DNA from: Quercus robur
Lineage: Eukaryota; Streptophyta; Magnoliopsida; Fagales; Fagaceae
Assembly: GCF_932294415.1 (NCBI RefSeq)
Contig: NC_065535.1
Coordinates: forward strand, 27,250,782-27,314,781
Length of the DNA stretch: 64,000 bases
Reading direction: 5' to 3'
Positions within the stretch are counted from its first letter, which is position 1. Every line of letters begins with the position of its first letter. This document shows positions 33,324 to 45,239 of the stretch, piece after piece. The notes under the pieces are model-generated. The model made no database searches and had not been told where the DNA came from. It saw only the letters and a program-made list of their open reading frames with translations. Made by a program: the position numbers and the translations under genes.

Positions 33324-35190
33324 ATGGATAGAGGACAATCTTTAATTATCCTTCCTTTATTTGATGGCACTAACTATGCATACGGGAAAGTGTGCATGAA
33401 AGCTTTCTTGCAGTCCTTAGATGAGAAAGTGTGGCAAGCTGTGGAGATAGGCTGGACCAAGCCAAAGGAAGCGCCGGCTGATTAGGATGATACTAAGATC
33501 AAACCGGCCAACTTCAACAGCAAAACATTGAATGCTTTATTCAGTGCAGTCACCAATGAGGAGTTTAAGAAGATTTCCTCCACCAATATTGCTAAGGAAG
33601 CATGGACTATCCTACAAACAACCTATGAAAGGACTAAGGTTGTTAAGGATTCAAAACTTCAAAGACTTACTATGAGCTTTGAATAGATTAAGATGGAGAA
33701 GGATGAGTCGTTTGATGAGTTTTATGCCAAGCTGAAGGATATAGTGAACTCTGCCTTTAATCTTAAGGAAACCATTCTTGAACTCAAAGTTATAAGGAAT
33801 GTGCTCAGATCTCTACCTGAGAGATTTCATGCCAAGATCACTACTATTAAGGAATCAAAGGATATTGATAAAATTCCTTTGACAAAGCTAGTTGGCATCT
33901 TTCAAACCTATGAATTAGGTTTAACTAGGATAAGGAAATCAAGAGTAAGAGCATGGCTTTGAAGGCCAAAAGCAGTGATACTGATGAGTCTTCTGATGAT
34001 GAAGATTCTAAAATGAAATCCTATATCATAAGGCAGTTCAAAAAGTTTATGAAGAATACAAATGCAAAAGGATTCGACAAGGACCGTAAGTAATCCAGTT
34101 CTTCACAATTCAAGAGTCAAGATAGAGGAAAGAAGGATGCTAAGGAAGGCGGTCAGTACACTATTCCCTTCGGACCAAAGTGCTTCGGATGTTAGACACA
34201 TGAAACAAGAATGTCCAACTTATCTCAAGACTATTGGAAAAAGCAAAGCCCTTGCTGATACCTTGAGTGACACCGAGCTTGAAGATGATTCAAATGACAA
34301 TGATGATGAAAGAATCTTAAATGCCTTCACTGCTACAGTTAATCCTACTGATGGGTTTTCAAAAATAGTAGATGATGAAGAGGATTTAGTGGATTCTAAG
34401 TTTGAGAAAATTGACGATCAAGATAATATCCATACAACCTATGAAAAATTGTACAAGATTTCTGAAAAGCATGAGAAACTATATAGGTTGGCCACCAAGA
34501 AGATGAGTGATGTTGAGGTAGATCGAGAGGAGCTCTCCACAAAGTTTGACGAAGCTAATCAGATTATTGGAGCACTGTAATTTGAGAACAATTTATTGGC
34601 TGAAAGGACCAAGAAGCTTGAAGCGGAGCTGTTTCAAGTCAGAGCTCAATTGGAGAGGACTTCTAGTGCAAATCTTGATGAGATGCTTAGCTTTCAAAAA
34701 TCTTCTTCTGATAGAACTGGTTTGGGGTATAACTTCTCTTCTCCTAATATTGCTTCCTCTAGTACTACTGTGTTTGTCCCTCCTACTAATAATGTTAATT
34801 CTAAGAACAATGAATGTAATACTGATATATCTAGTGAGAACATAGACAAAGGCAAATCTATCTTGGGAGCACCTCCTAAGCTTGAAAAGAAAGAAACTAG
34901 AAACCCTAGAACTAAGAAGGTTAATAACCAAAAGTCTAAACAGAAGAAGCAGCATTTCTTCTTGACCTAATTGCTACAAGTGGTTAGCCACTCAACAAAG
35001 CAACAGTATGATCTCATCCAGAAACCAGAATCAGTTTCCATCCTCTTTTGCTCCTTTTGGAGATCTTCTTAAGGCCCTCATGTTCCTTTCGAACTTGAAC
35101 GGTTTCAATTCTTCCCCCTCACTGCCGGATCAAGGGTTCGCCAAACAAAAAGATTCTTTCAAGGTGTGGAAGGAAAAATGCTCAAAGTGA
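33324..35190 (+). pseudogene. copia-type gag (broken)
   Basis: Starts ATGGATAGAGG about 70 bp after the LTR. Peptides in order: LFDGTNYAYGKVCMKAFLQS (gag N-terminal type), EAWTILQTTYERTKVVKDSK and FYAKLKDIVNSAF (UBN2 gag), HMKQECPTYLKTIGKSKALA after a damaged CCHC knuckle, a long acidic and coiled-coil tail (FENNFLAERTKKLEAELFQV), and NCYKWLATQQ, the end of what is probably a second damaged knuckle. In-frame stops at 33483 and 33684 and several frameshifts break it. Gag forms the retrotransposon particle; this copy cannot. Confidence 0.8.
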
Positions 35191-36267
35191 TTTAGTAACT
35201 TTTTCTCTCTCCCTCTCTTTTTGTTTATGCATTACTTGTGTGTTTTGCTTTCTTGTTTTGAGTCAATCTAGTTTTATGCTATACTTTGTATAACATGTTT
35301 TTGTTTATTTGTATTCAATTTTTGTTTTATTTTGCTTTCATAAAAATTTTTTTAAAAAAATTGAAAAATCAGAAAAATACAAAAACAGTGTGTTTTGTAT
35401 ACATTGGTATTTGTGTACCTTGGATGGCCATTGAAACAAAGTTTTCTAAACTTTGTATCTTTTGTAACTTAGATGAGCATCTCAATGCACAACCAAGCAA
35501 GTGAGTTTTGTGGCTCGTATTTGTGATGAGCACGATTAAGTAATCACTTATACTTAACACTCATATCACTCTTTTTTATGGAATAACTAAAAAATCCTAA
35601 GAGAAAGGCATAAATAACCATCTCACCACTAAAGCCCGCCAATCATGAATAACATCTGTGTGCTTCGGCATAACAAAATTGTGATGTTTAAGCTTAACAT
35701 AATTGGGTATTTATTTTCTCTCTTATATGCCCATGCATGATATGCTAAAAAGAAAAAGAATATGCAAAGAAAATAAAAGCAAAAAGAATCAAAATGTTTT
35801 TAAATATGGTTGCAAGCGAGTTTCTAGAAGATGTGAGAGTTATAGGATGTACCTCGAAGGTGATAGTCCCCATCAAACAGTTATGATTGTGTGTGAGTTA
35901 AATTAATTTTCTCATATCTCAAATTGTCATAACATGAGACACTTATGCAATCTTGTGATGATTTTACACACAACATGCAAAATTCTTTGTTACTTTTGAT
36001 ACATATGTAGGTACAATGTGATCTAGCTATCACAAGGGATACATGTGTTAATGTGTACTCATTAAATTGTCTTGACTTGTTTTTGAAATATAAAATTGGT
36101 TAGACTTGTTGTGCGTGTGTGTGTGTTTGTTTTGGATCATGAATGCTTTGCATTTTCTTGTTGAGAGATGTTTTTAAGAGCTTAAAATGTTATTTGGATC
36201 TTTGGTTGAGTAGCTTGCTTAATTTGTATTCATTTCTGTGTTTTTCCTCTCTTTGAAAAACTGTTAT

Positions 36268-36600
36268 TATCAAGCTTGACAGCTTCTCGACGGATAGCTA
36301 TCTATCGAGACCCTTGGACTTCTTTTCTCAACAGATCTTATCGCATCTTTGATCCATCTAAGCTTTCTGGAATTTGTCTCGATAGCTGACAGATTCTTGA
36401 TCCATCAAGAAAGTTTCTGTTTGGCCGATAGCTTCTTGACAGTTTTTCGATCCATCGAGGCATTTTTGTCATTGACAGATTCTCGACAATACCTTGACAG
36501 CACCTTGACAGATTCTATCAGTCGAGATTTAGTACTTGACAAATCCTCAATTAATCGAGACGCATTTCCTTTAAATAGCTTTAGCGCGAAAATCAAATTC
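36268..36600 (+). promoter_or_regulatory. internal promoter-like block of the LTR element
   Basis: A cluster of TCGATAG/CTATCGAG and CTTGACAG/CTCGACAG words, about a dozen in 300 bp, leads to a TATA-like CCTTTAAATAGC at about 36569-36580. A pyrimidine-rich leader (TTCATTTCTCTCATTCTCTC) follows. The same words cluster upstream of the TATA box in the LTRs (40825-40890, 30330-30420). It sits about 500 bp upstream of the second ORF. Confidence 0.45.
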
Positions 36601-37099
36601 ATTTCTCTCATTCTCTCTCGATAGGTTTGTGTCTTTTCACCTCGCAAACACTTTCTTCTCTCTCTAAACCTCACACCCACTTGGATTTCAGCCTAAACCT
36701 TGTGTCTTCCCTCTAGTATGCTTCTCTAATCCTTTATTCTTCATGCATTTCATGCATTTAGACCTAGGTTTTGGGTTTTCTTAAATTTTTTTGGGGTTTT
36801 TGAAAATTGATGAGTATTTTGTGAAATTTTTGGATTTGGTTTTGCTTATATGATGTTATATGCTCAAGCATTGCATTACATTTGCATTTTTACAATGTTT
36901 CATGCATTATAGATGTGTGTTTATATGTAGAAACATGTGTGCTATTAGGATTGGATTGGGTTGAACCTATGATACAATATTCTTTGCACGTCACATGCTC
37001 ATGCATTTTTCATGCATACGTACCTTTCCATTTCCTTTTTTTTGGTACTCAGTTGTGATGGTGCTTTTCTATTTGTCTCCATTTCTCTCTCTTTCTCAA

Positions 37100-38299
37100 A
37101 TAGTCTGCGCATAGCACCCAAGCGCAAATCCGCTCCGACTTAGAACCCTCTTCGTTCCAGGGCATCTTTTTCTGATCCTACTCCTCTTCATGTTCGGTTT
37201 CGTGATGAGAAGGCCCAAAAAGACTTCTTGGAGAACTTCTCCAAATGTGGTGTTCATTCAGAGCACTGTGTGATTCTATTTGACTTTTCCAATACTACTC
37301 TACCCACTGTCATTCATAGTCGGGGATGGGAATCTTTATGTGAGATACCCGTGAGTTGTCCCACGGTGATCATTCAGGAGTTCTACTCCAACATGAACAG
37401 TTTTGATACCTCTATACCTCGGTTTGTTACATAGGTTTGAGGTACACGTATCGTAGTTACTTCGAAGATTATTTTCGATGTACTACATGTTCCGAGAGTA
37501 CCGCATCCTAATTATCCCTCATGTCCACATCTGAGAACTATGTCGAAAAGATGAACTTCTGTCTCTATTTTGTGAGACACCTTCTTCTTGGGGTGATCGT
37601 CAAAACACCTCATGCTCGAGCTTTGTAAAAGGTCCGAGGTTCCTTAATATGGTGATGACATTTGTTCTCTATCCCTTGTCTCACTATAATTCCATTACCG
37701 AGCCTAGTGCTCGCCTTTTGCTTTCCCTCATTAAGGACCTTACTATAAACTTTTCCTCTTATTTCATTCTCTCCCTTATAGATGTTTATAAGAATATGAT
37801 GACCCGTGATAAGCTTATCTTTCCTTTTGCTATCACGAGGATCATTCGCCATTCTTCTATCCCTTATCCCGTGTCTTCTCACTTCACCATCATGGGTGCC
37901 ATTAGGGCGGCGTCTGTTCGACAGAGCGAGGCCTAGCTTCAATTGAAACAGCCACAGACCGAGACGATGACTCCTCCAGCCCCTTCTGTTCCATCCACCT
38001 CCGCTCTTTCTTCTTTTTCTACGGGTGGTGTAACACTAGAGGCCGTTATGGTACAGTTTGAGCACATGGATGCTCGCCTTGATACACTCACCACTGATTT
38101 GTATCAGGTGAACACTCGTGTTAGTCATATCGCACGACGACAGGCTCGCATGGGTGGCTTCATCATGTCTCCATCTCCCTCTCCATCTCCACAGGCTTTT
38201 GAGGACAAGGACGTTGATAATGGCTTCGGTGACGATAACGATGATGAGGATGAGGATGCTAGCTCTTCCGGTGATAAGGAGATGACTGTTTCTCAGTGA
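37100..38299 (+). pseudogene. putative plant transposon protein (Transposase_32-like), broken
   Basis: Read across frames the peptides are VRFRDEKAQKDFLENFSKCG, HSRGWESLCEIPVSCPTVII, EFYSNMNSFDTSIPRFVT, MVMTFVLYPLSHYNSITEP, LSLIDVYKNMMTRDKLIFPF, then a C-terminal part with VTLEAVMVQFEHMDARLDTL, RRQARMGGF and a Ser/Pro and Asp/Glu-rich acidic tail ending at TGA 38297-38299. This matches the domain annotated as putative plant transposon protein in many plant genomes (from memory). Its function is unknown. At least three frame breaks (near 37434, 37560, 37640). Confidence 0.65.
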
Positions 38300-38770
38300 C
38301 TTACCCTTTGTCATTCATGACAAAAGGGGGTAGTAGTTTTGGGTTAAAAGTAGTCATGTACTTAGGGGGAGAGTTAGCATAGGACTTTTTGATAGGGCGA
38401 GTGTTTATATCTTTTGAGGGATGTAGTGAGGATTTATGTACTTTTCTTTTCTTTCTTTTAAGATACATTATCCTTTTGTACATTGGTCTTATGACCATTC
38501 AGTGATAGCAAACATTGTACTTATAGCTCTTCTATAAATATGATGATGTTGTTATCATTTCACCTATCTCTCCATGTGTTGTTTCTTTTCTCTCTTTATA
38601 CACATGTTTTTTTATGTATGCAATATTATATTACTGTTTCACACTAAGTTACCTTGATGAGTTTTGTTTAAAGTTTTTAGAAAGACAGGTTGTTAAAATC
38701 TATCATGCCATGAACTCTCTTCTTGCAAAGTTTTTCAAGAGTTTGTGTTAGGATTAGATTTTATTGTATT

Positions 38771-38911
38771 TGTTGAGGACCAAAATTTCACAAAAAAGCT
38801 CATTCCATGAAAAGTAAAGAAAGACCATAGGTCTGAACAAAAGAAGGCTTAATTCATGAAGTTAAGATGGACCATGAAAGCCCAAAGTCCTAAAAAGAAG
38901 GAAAAAGAAAG

Positions 38912-38954
<43 letters not shown>

Positions 38955-40521
38955 GAAAAAAAAGAAGAGGATCTCGGTCAGGCTAGAGGAAGGATCCCGA
39001 TCGGATCAGAGGACATGCAGTAAGGATCTCGGTTAGGCCAAAGGATATGCAGCAAGAAGAATCAACACCAAGGCCCTATGTATGTTCAGATGTATGCAAA
39101 AAGCCATTAAAAATCTAGCAAAAAACCAAGTATTCTCTTTGTAACCCATGGTCCAAGCTCTTGGGATCCCGAGTAGATAGTAAAGGAGGAATGGTTTAGT
39201 CGATAAGGGAGTGATTTCTGGTGAAAAGAGGATCCCGAGGGTTTCCCTTGGTTCATATATTTGCTTGGAATGAATGAACCAATGGAAAACTCAGTTCCCC
39301 CATGTGCATGACACCTCCCCATAATTTCCTCTCAATTGTCATTTTCAACTAAAGTTGTCATCCCGTACACTGAGCAACCCAGCCATTCCTTTGACTCTCC
39401 AAGAAGGAATCTTTTATTTATAGCTAAAGCCAAATGCCCCTTTTAAGTTATAATTGCCTAAATAAGCTAAACCTCTGTCCAATGCACCTTTTCAGGTTCC
39501 AGAGGATATAGTTTTACCTAGCAGACCAAGAACATCCTCGCCGGGGGTACCAGACCATGTCCACTGTAAAAGGAACACTAAGGCATAGCAGTAGGGAGGG
39601 AGAAAAATGGGGATTCAGAGGGATAGTTCAGAGGTTCAAAAGATATATTCTTAGAGCTTTAATAGCCCAGCAAGGAAGAGAAAGAAAGAAACAAAATAAG
39701 AGAGACAAGGAGAAGGAATTTGTCCCATATCCTTGAGATCATTCAAAATACCACTTAGCCTCCAAAGAAACATATGCTAAAACATGCACACATCAGATAT
39801 CACTCTCTCCCACAAAAATCCTCCTCACCTAACTATCTTGGAAGGCAATGCCCAAGCAAAGCCACTTGGACTTGAGTTCCAAATCCCACAAGTCTTGTGC
39901 AAAAGTACTAAGTTTGTGAGAATTGGGGCCAAGATCCTTGTGGCTGAATCATTCTCATGAAATTCATTTACATATATGTATATGTATTAAAATATATATC
40001 CTAATCTAAGAAATTAACAATTATTTGAAGTTATGTGTATTGTATAGTGTGTTCTTATGCAGGACCTACAGAGGTAAAGAGAAATGACAAAACTCTATTG
40101 CATAATAAGCATGGAGAAAGATCGTATAGTTCAGAGAATCAGTATTCTGGGATTACAGGCCTAGTACGTTCGGGGTACCAAGTGAAGGAATTCTTTTAAA
40201 TTTTCTCACAATAAAAGATAAGCCTTAAATACTCTATTTCAATTTCCTTCTCATTGTGAATATTATGAATACTTATTTTACTTTTTTCGTAAAAGTAAAA
40301 GGTCATTTTATGACGCTAAAACACTTATAATTGTATTTTTTTGCCTAAGAGGAATCACATTTTTGCCTTGAGGAGATTTATGTGACTTGCGCATAACTTG
40401 GTTCGTAATTAGCCCTCATTTAGCAGCGGTGAACCAAGCCCAGTCCACCAAACAACAAGTAAAGGACCCGGGATCCTTGTTTCTACTTGGGCCTGTGTGC
40501 TAAGAAAAAAGCACCCTTACA
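38771..40521 (+). mobile_element. solo LTR (gypsy-like), 1751 bp, nested
   Basis: Starts TGTTGAGGACC, ends CACCCTTACA, with a perfect 5-bp target duplication GTATT (38766-38770 and 40522-40526). Contains an (ATA)n microsatellite (38913-38953), repeated GGATC(T/C)CG words and a GGGCCTGTGTGCTAAG end like other gypsy LTRs here. No coding sequence. It inserted into the 3' untranslated part of the 32487 element. Confidence 0.85.
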
Positions 40522-40617
40522 GTATTTAACAAGTGATTATGAGTTTAGTGATTTATGACTTCTCTCATACTTCATTTGTTTGTTATGGTTTTGTCACAGA
40601 TTACCAAAGGGGGAGAT

Positions 40618-41562
40618 TGTTAGGACATATGTGGAACTTGTTAGAACATATGTCATGTAGAATTGGCTAATCCTTTGACAAAATGCACTTTACTTGTAAT
40701 TGGGTAGATCTAGGATGTGTTTAATACTTTAAGGAACAAGAGTTCAAGTCTTGTATTAAAGCCATGCAAGTTTGTCCAAGAAACAAGTGAAGAAGTGTTG
40801 TTCATTAAAGCTCAATAGATAAATCTATCGAGGTTTAATAAGAATTCTCGATAGCTGCTTGACAGAAGCCGTATCTATCGAGAATTACGAAATTCAGATT
40901 TCCAGATCTATTTTTCACGTATATCCAAGTTATTTGTGTAGGGTTTCTTTTCTCATAACCTTAGACATATAAAAGGATTATTTTAAAGGCCGTCTAAGGT
41001 GATGCAACTTGATGCAAAGTGATTATTTACTAAAATTGTGACCAGAGATAATTTTCCCTAATTCATCTTCTTGTAGAAGTTGCTGTGTCTTTACGCCAAG
41101 GGTTTTGTAACCAAGGATCTTCTTAATCTTCATCGTCTAGATGAACTGAAGAACTTTGCAGCCAACATCTTTCTCAAGTTAGTGTGTTAGTCACGTACTG
41201 AGATCTGTGCATCGATTGATTAGTCACATACTTAAAAGGAGAGATTGTCACTACATTGCAAGTCCAATTGTGTATTGGGGTAAGGGTTCAACTGTAGATT
41301 GTCACTACATTACTTGTAATCGCTTGTTTTGATAATAGTGGATTCTCGGGAGTGGTGACCTTGAATTCACTCGGTGGGGTTTTCCGACGGTGGTTTTCCC
41401 CATTCGTAAACAAATCACCTTTGTCAAATTTATTTTCTGCTGCATTTAACTTAGTTGGTGATTTGTTTGTACTACCATTGCATGTAATTGAATCTAATTA
41501 ATTCACTTGACTAATTAATTGATTAATTTACCAAAGGGGGTCAATGCATTCTTGGCCTATCA
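40618..41562 (+). repeat. 3' LTR of the 32487 element
   Basis: 945 bp. Retains the block missing from the 5' LTR, with the TATA box ACATATAAAAGG near 40967 and the TCGATAG/CTATCGAG cluster upstream of it. Confidence 0.9.
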
Positions 41563-41567
41563 TAGTG

Positions 41568-42302
41568 GTTATTGATTATGATGTGGTGGTGGCATGATGC
41601 TAGTGATTATGGCTAGTTGCTTTGGTTGGTGATAATAGTGGTAGTTTCAGTTTTGGTTGGTGGTGGTTTGGTTGATCTGGGTTTGGATGGTGGGCAATGG
41701 ATGAGTTGATTTCAATATGGGTTTAAGTCTTAGGTGGTGGGAAATGGATGGGTTGATTTCAGTATGTGTTTGGGTGGTGGGTGATGGGCATTAGGCAATG
41801 ACGTAGTGGCAGGTTGATTTGGGTTTGGGTGGTGGGTAGTTGAGAGAGAGGGACAGAGAGCAAGAAAGAGACAAGTTGTAGAGGATGGGAGAGAAGAGAG
41901 AGAGAGAGTTGGGTTATACAATTTTATTGTTTTGTTTACATTATTTTAATGTGTTGTATGTTAATTTTTTTTTTTTTTTTTTTTAAAAAAAAGGGGAAGT
42001 TAGATAAGTTGTAAATTGGTATGTTAAAACATTTTTATCAATCCATGCAAAAATTCATGTCTATTTTAACGTAAGAACTTATTTTTTCTATTTTACATAA
42101 CCATATTTCAAAACCACTCACATCAACTTATCTATTATACACTTTATTTTATTTAAATAATAATTTTTTATTTTTTATTATTAATAATTTCAACTCCTCT
42201 TTTATCTTGTGTCTTTTGCTTTCACTCTTTCTAGTCTCCTCTCAAGTGTCTCCTTTTAGCTCTCTCTCATCCCAAACCACAAACACTCACACAATTTGCC
42301 TC

Positions 42303-42355
<53 letters not shown>

Positions 42356-42747
42356 AGCCACAACCTACACACCTCTATTCCTCACTAGATTGTCGATCTT
42401 ATCTTTGAAACGACCATCCACAGCATACTTGGTGATGGCAACGGTAGTGACAGTGAAAATTTGGGTTTGATTTTGGGTTTTCTATTGGTGGGTTTTCTAT
42501 TGATTTTTTGTTGATTTTGGATTTGATTTTTGTTGCAATCAAGTTAATGCAAACCCAGGTATAAATTATTTGCGAGTGATAATATCTTGGTTGGTATGAA
42601 GTTGATCCACAGGGAGTGATTGACACTAATGTAAAAACCCGCACTCTTTGAAAAGATAATTGAAATACTCTTAAACCACATCATAGATAAGAACAAATTT
42701 AAAAATATGGAATTTTTATTTCTTTTGGTTCAATGTTTCAAGATTAC
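41568..42747. other. repeat-rich DNA between the two LTR elements
   Basis: GT-rich sequence with GGTGGT units continues from the other side of the LTR element (41568-41850). Then come a T run at 41967-41984, AT-rich DNA, a (CT)n microsatellite at 42308-42352 and unassigned DNA to 42747. No gene. Confidence 0.4.
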
Positions 42748-43099
42748 TGTAGGAATATTGGGCACAGAAGTTCGTTATCTATTTATATATTAGGCCTGTG
42801 GCCCAATCCGAGAATGAGGGTTTGTCCGAGGAGGAAATATCTTTGTCAGAAGAGACTACATTAGTAAGTAGAGAGATTAGTCTTGGTCATAACAGTTCAA
42901 GAGGTGGGCCGAGAATAAGCACATCCTCGGCTAACCAATGCCGAGGTCCGAAAAGATTGTCTGTCATCCCGGGTAATGTTCTAGGAAGTCTCGGGTAACG
43001 TCCCAGTTTTCCAACCCATTCTCTACAAATTCATTGTTTTGGGCTTTTTGGGTCTCAGTCCATCTACCTATTGGGCTAAGAATTCAAATCTGGTCCTTA
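42748..43099 (+). repeat. 5' LTR of the gypsy element (internally deleted)
   Basis: Only 352 bp against 773 bp for related LTRs at 718 and 23140. After GGAAGTCTCGGGTAACG it jumps to the LTR 3' end (CTCTACAAATTCATTG), so the middle is missing. ATTGGCACTATTGATGGGAA follows and stands where the primer-binding site should be. Confidence 0.65.
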
Positions 43100-43179
43100 T
43101 AATTGGCACTATTGATGGGAATTACTGGTGAGATAGTGAGTTTGACGTTCAACTATGGTAGGTTTAGGTTCAAACCAAG

Positions 43180-44735
43180 CAGAATCCATGGGGTCTCACT
43201 AGGAGGGGAGTGTACGTACTACCCATACTCGTAAGAGCCATTCTCAGGGTGGTAGCCATCTCTCCCAAGAGAAAGATACCAAAGCCATGCAGAAGGAAAT
43301 TGATCACCTAAAGAGAAGCTTGCACCATGAACGGAGAAAGTGAGCTCCATCCAATTCTAACTTCTCTTCCGATGGTGAAGAGGATGACAGTTATAGGTGC
43401 AGATTAAGGACTCCTCCTAGCGAGCTTTCTCATATGATGAGGACTATCATCATGAGCACAGAAACAGAAATTCGTCCTCAGTAGGCCTGGGAAATGATGC
43501 TATGAGTAAAGCACTCAACCAAATTTCTAGGTCACCTTTCACAAGCTAGATTAAGGGAGGAAGACTTCCTTGGCGGTTCACTCAGCCCACATTCACTATG
43601 TACAATGGTAGATTAAACCCTGCAGAGCATGTCAGCTACTTCAATCAAAGAATGGCTATACATTCCAAGAACAAGGCCTTGATGTGCAAAGTATTCCCTT
43701 CCAGTTTGGGGCCTGTAGCGATGAGGTGGTTTGATGGTTTAAGGGCAGGTTCCATTGATTCCTTCAAGGAACCCACTCAGGCGTTTGGATCTTGCTTTAT
43801 TACGTGCAGCAGGGTTCCTCAGCCTTTAGCTTCCTTGTTGTCTTTGTCCATGAGAGAAGAAAAACCCTGAAAACATATTCGGACAGATATTAGGAGATGT
43901 TCAACGAGATAGATTGTGATTTTGACGATGTAGCCATTAGCACATTCAAGCTTGGCCTACCTGCCGAGCATGGCTTAAGGAAGTCTTTGACTGGAAAACC
44001 TATTACCAGTGGACACCAGCTCATGGATCGGATTGACAAGTATAAGAGGGTTGAAGAGGACTAGCAGCAAGGCAAGGAAAAGGGCAAGGTTATCCTTCAG
44101 GAGAGGAGGGATTTCAAGCCGGACCATTACAACAATAACAGACCCCGAAGGGATTTTGCTGGGTCGTTTGAGCCTATAGCTCCTCAAGTGGTTAATGTTG
44201 TGTTCAGAGAATCGGTGCATTAGGTTTTGGAGAATATAAAAAACGAGCCATACTTCAAGTAGCCGAATAGAATGAGTGGAGGCCCTTTGAGGCATAACCA
44301 AAGCCTTCACTGCCAATACCACCAAGAGAAGGGACATACCACCGAGGACTGTAGAACACTGTGGAACCATCTGGAGCAACTGGTCAAGGAAGGGAAGTTG
44401 CAACAATTTCTGTACTGGCCCAATGGACAAAAGGACCAATCAAGGTCAGGGGCTCGAGGGAATACTCCTTCAAGGCACCTACTAGGTACCATCAATGTCA
44501 TTTTTGCTGCGCCTGGGAGAATTGGTTCTCACCCTTCCAGGGTAATGTCTGTAGCTAGGCTACCACCTGAAGACTCTCACTCCGAGTCAAAGAGAGCTAG
44601 GATGGAGGTCCGACCATTGCTGAGTTTCTCAGACGAAGACAAGATTGGAACTATCCAACCACATGATGACGCTTTGGTGGTTACCCTCAGAATAAGGGGG
44701 TATGGCGTTAAGAGAGTAATGGTAGACCAGGGCAG
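43180..44735 (+). pseudogene. gypsy gag (broken)
   Basis: Peptides: MYNGRLNPAEHVSYFNQRMA, MRWFDGLRAGSIDSF, FKLGLPAEHGLRKSLTGKP, and a CxYHxxxGHxTxDC knuckle-like motif (CQYHQEKGHTTEDC). In-frame stops occur near 43868, 44064 and 44221. Confidence 0.75.
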
Positions 44736-45076
44736 TTATGTACCCTGACTTATACAAGGGGTTGAACTTAAAGCCTGAAGATCTGACAGTCTATGATTCA
44801 CCTTTGGTAAGTTTTGATGGGAAAGTTGTTATTCCAAAGGGCCAAATTAGGATGCTCATTCAAGCTAGCTCAGAGGTGGTGGAAGTAGACTTCATTGTGA
44901 TAAACATATACTCCCCCTACACAGCCATTATGGCCAAACCATGGCTCCATACCCTAGGAGCTATTTCTTCAACTCTGCATCAGAAGATGAAGTATTCGTC
45001 AGGAGACTGGATTGAAGAGTTAGTAGGGGATCAATCAATGGCTAGGCAATGCTTTGTGTCTGCAATTTTGCATTAG
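44640..45076 (+). pseudogene. gypsy aspartic protease region (broken)
   Basis: VMVDQGSY stands where the protease active site is expected, immediately followed by a frame change. The downstream frame then gives MYPDLYKGLNLKPEDL and VVIPKGQIRMLI. The frame change and apparent small deletion fall in the active-site loop. Confidence 0.6.
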
Positions 45077-45239
45077 CTAGCAGCTAAGTCCTCGACCTCT
45101 ATTGAGGGTGGCTTATAGCAGTTAAAGTCTTTGGTATTACCCGTGAAGGGGCCAGCCGAGGAGGCTAAATATGAAGATTTAGAGAAATTTACTGTAAGTG
45201 GTGATTCGAAGAAGTTTTTTCAGGTTGGAGCTTAGCTGC

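Larger units (their letters stand above)
32487..41562 (+). mobile_element. non-autonomous copia-like LTR retrotransposon, 9.1 kb
   Basis: 5' LTR 32487-33252 and 3' LTR 40618-41562 share ends TGTTAGG...CCTAT(T/C)A. A perfect target duplication TAGTG flanks the whole (32482-32486, 41563-41567). A primer-binding site TGGTATCAAAGC (33255-33266) nearly matches the initiator-Met tRNA complement used by copia elements. A polypurine tract AAAGGGGGAGA precedes the 3' LTR. The interior has a copia-type gag and a second ORF of putative plant-transposon-protein type. I see no protease, integrase, reverse transcriptase or RNase H anywhere in it. A 1.75-kb solo LTR is nested at 38771-40521. The LTRs have diverged and the coding parts are broken, so it is old. 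Confidence 0.85.
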
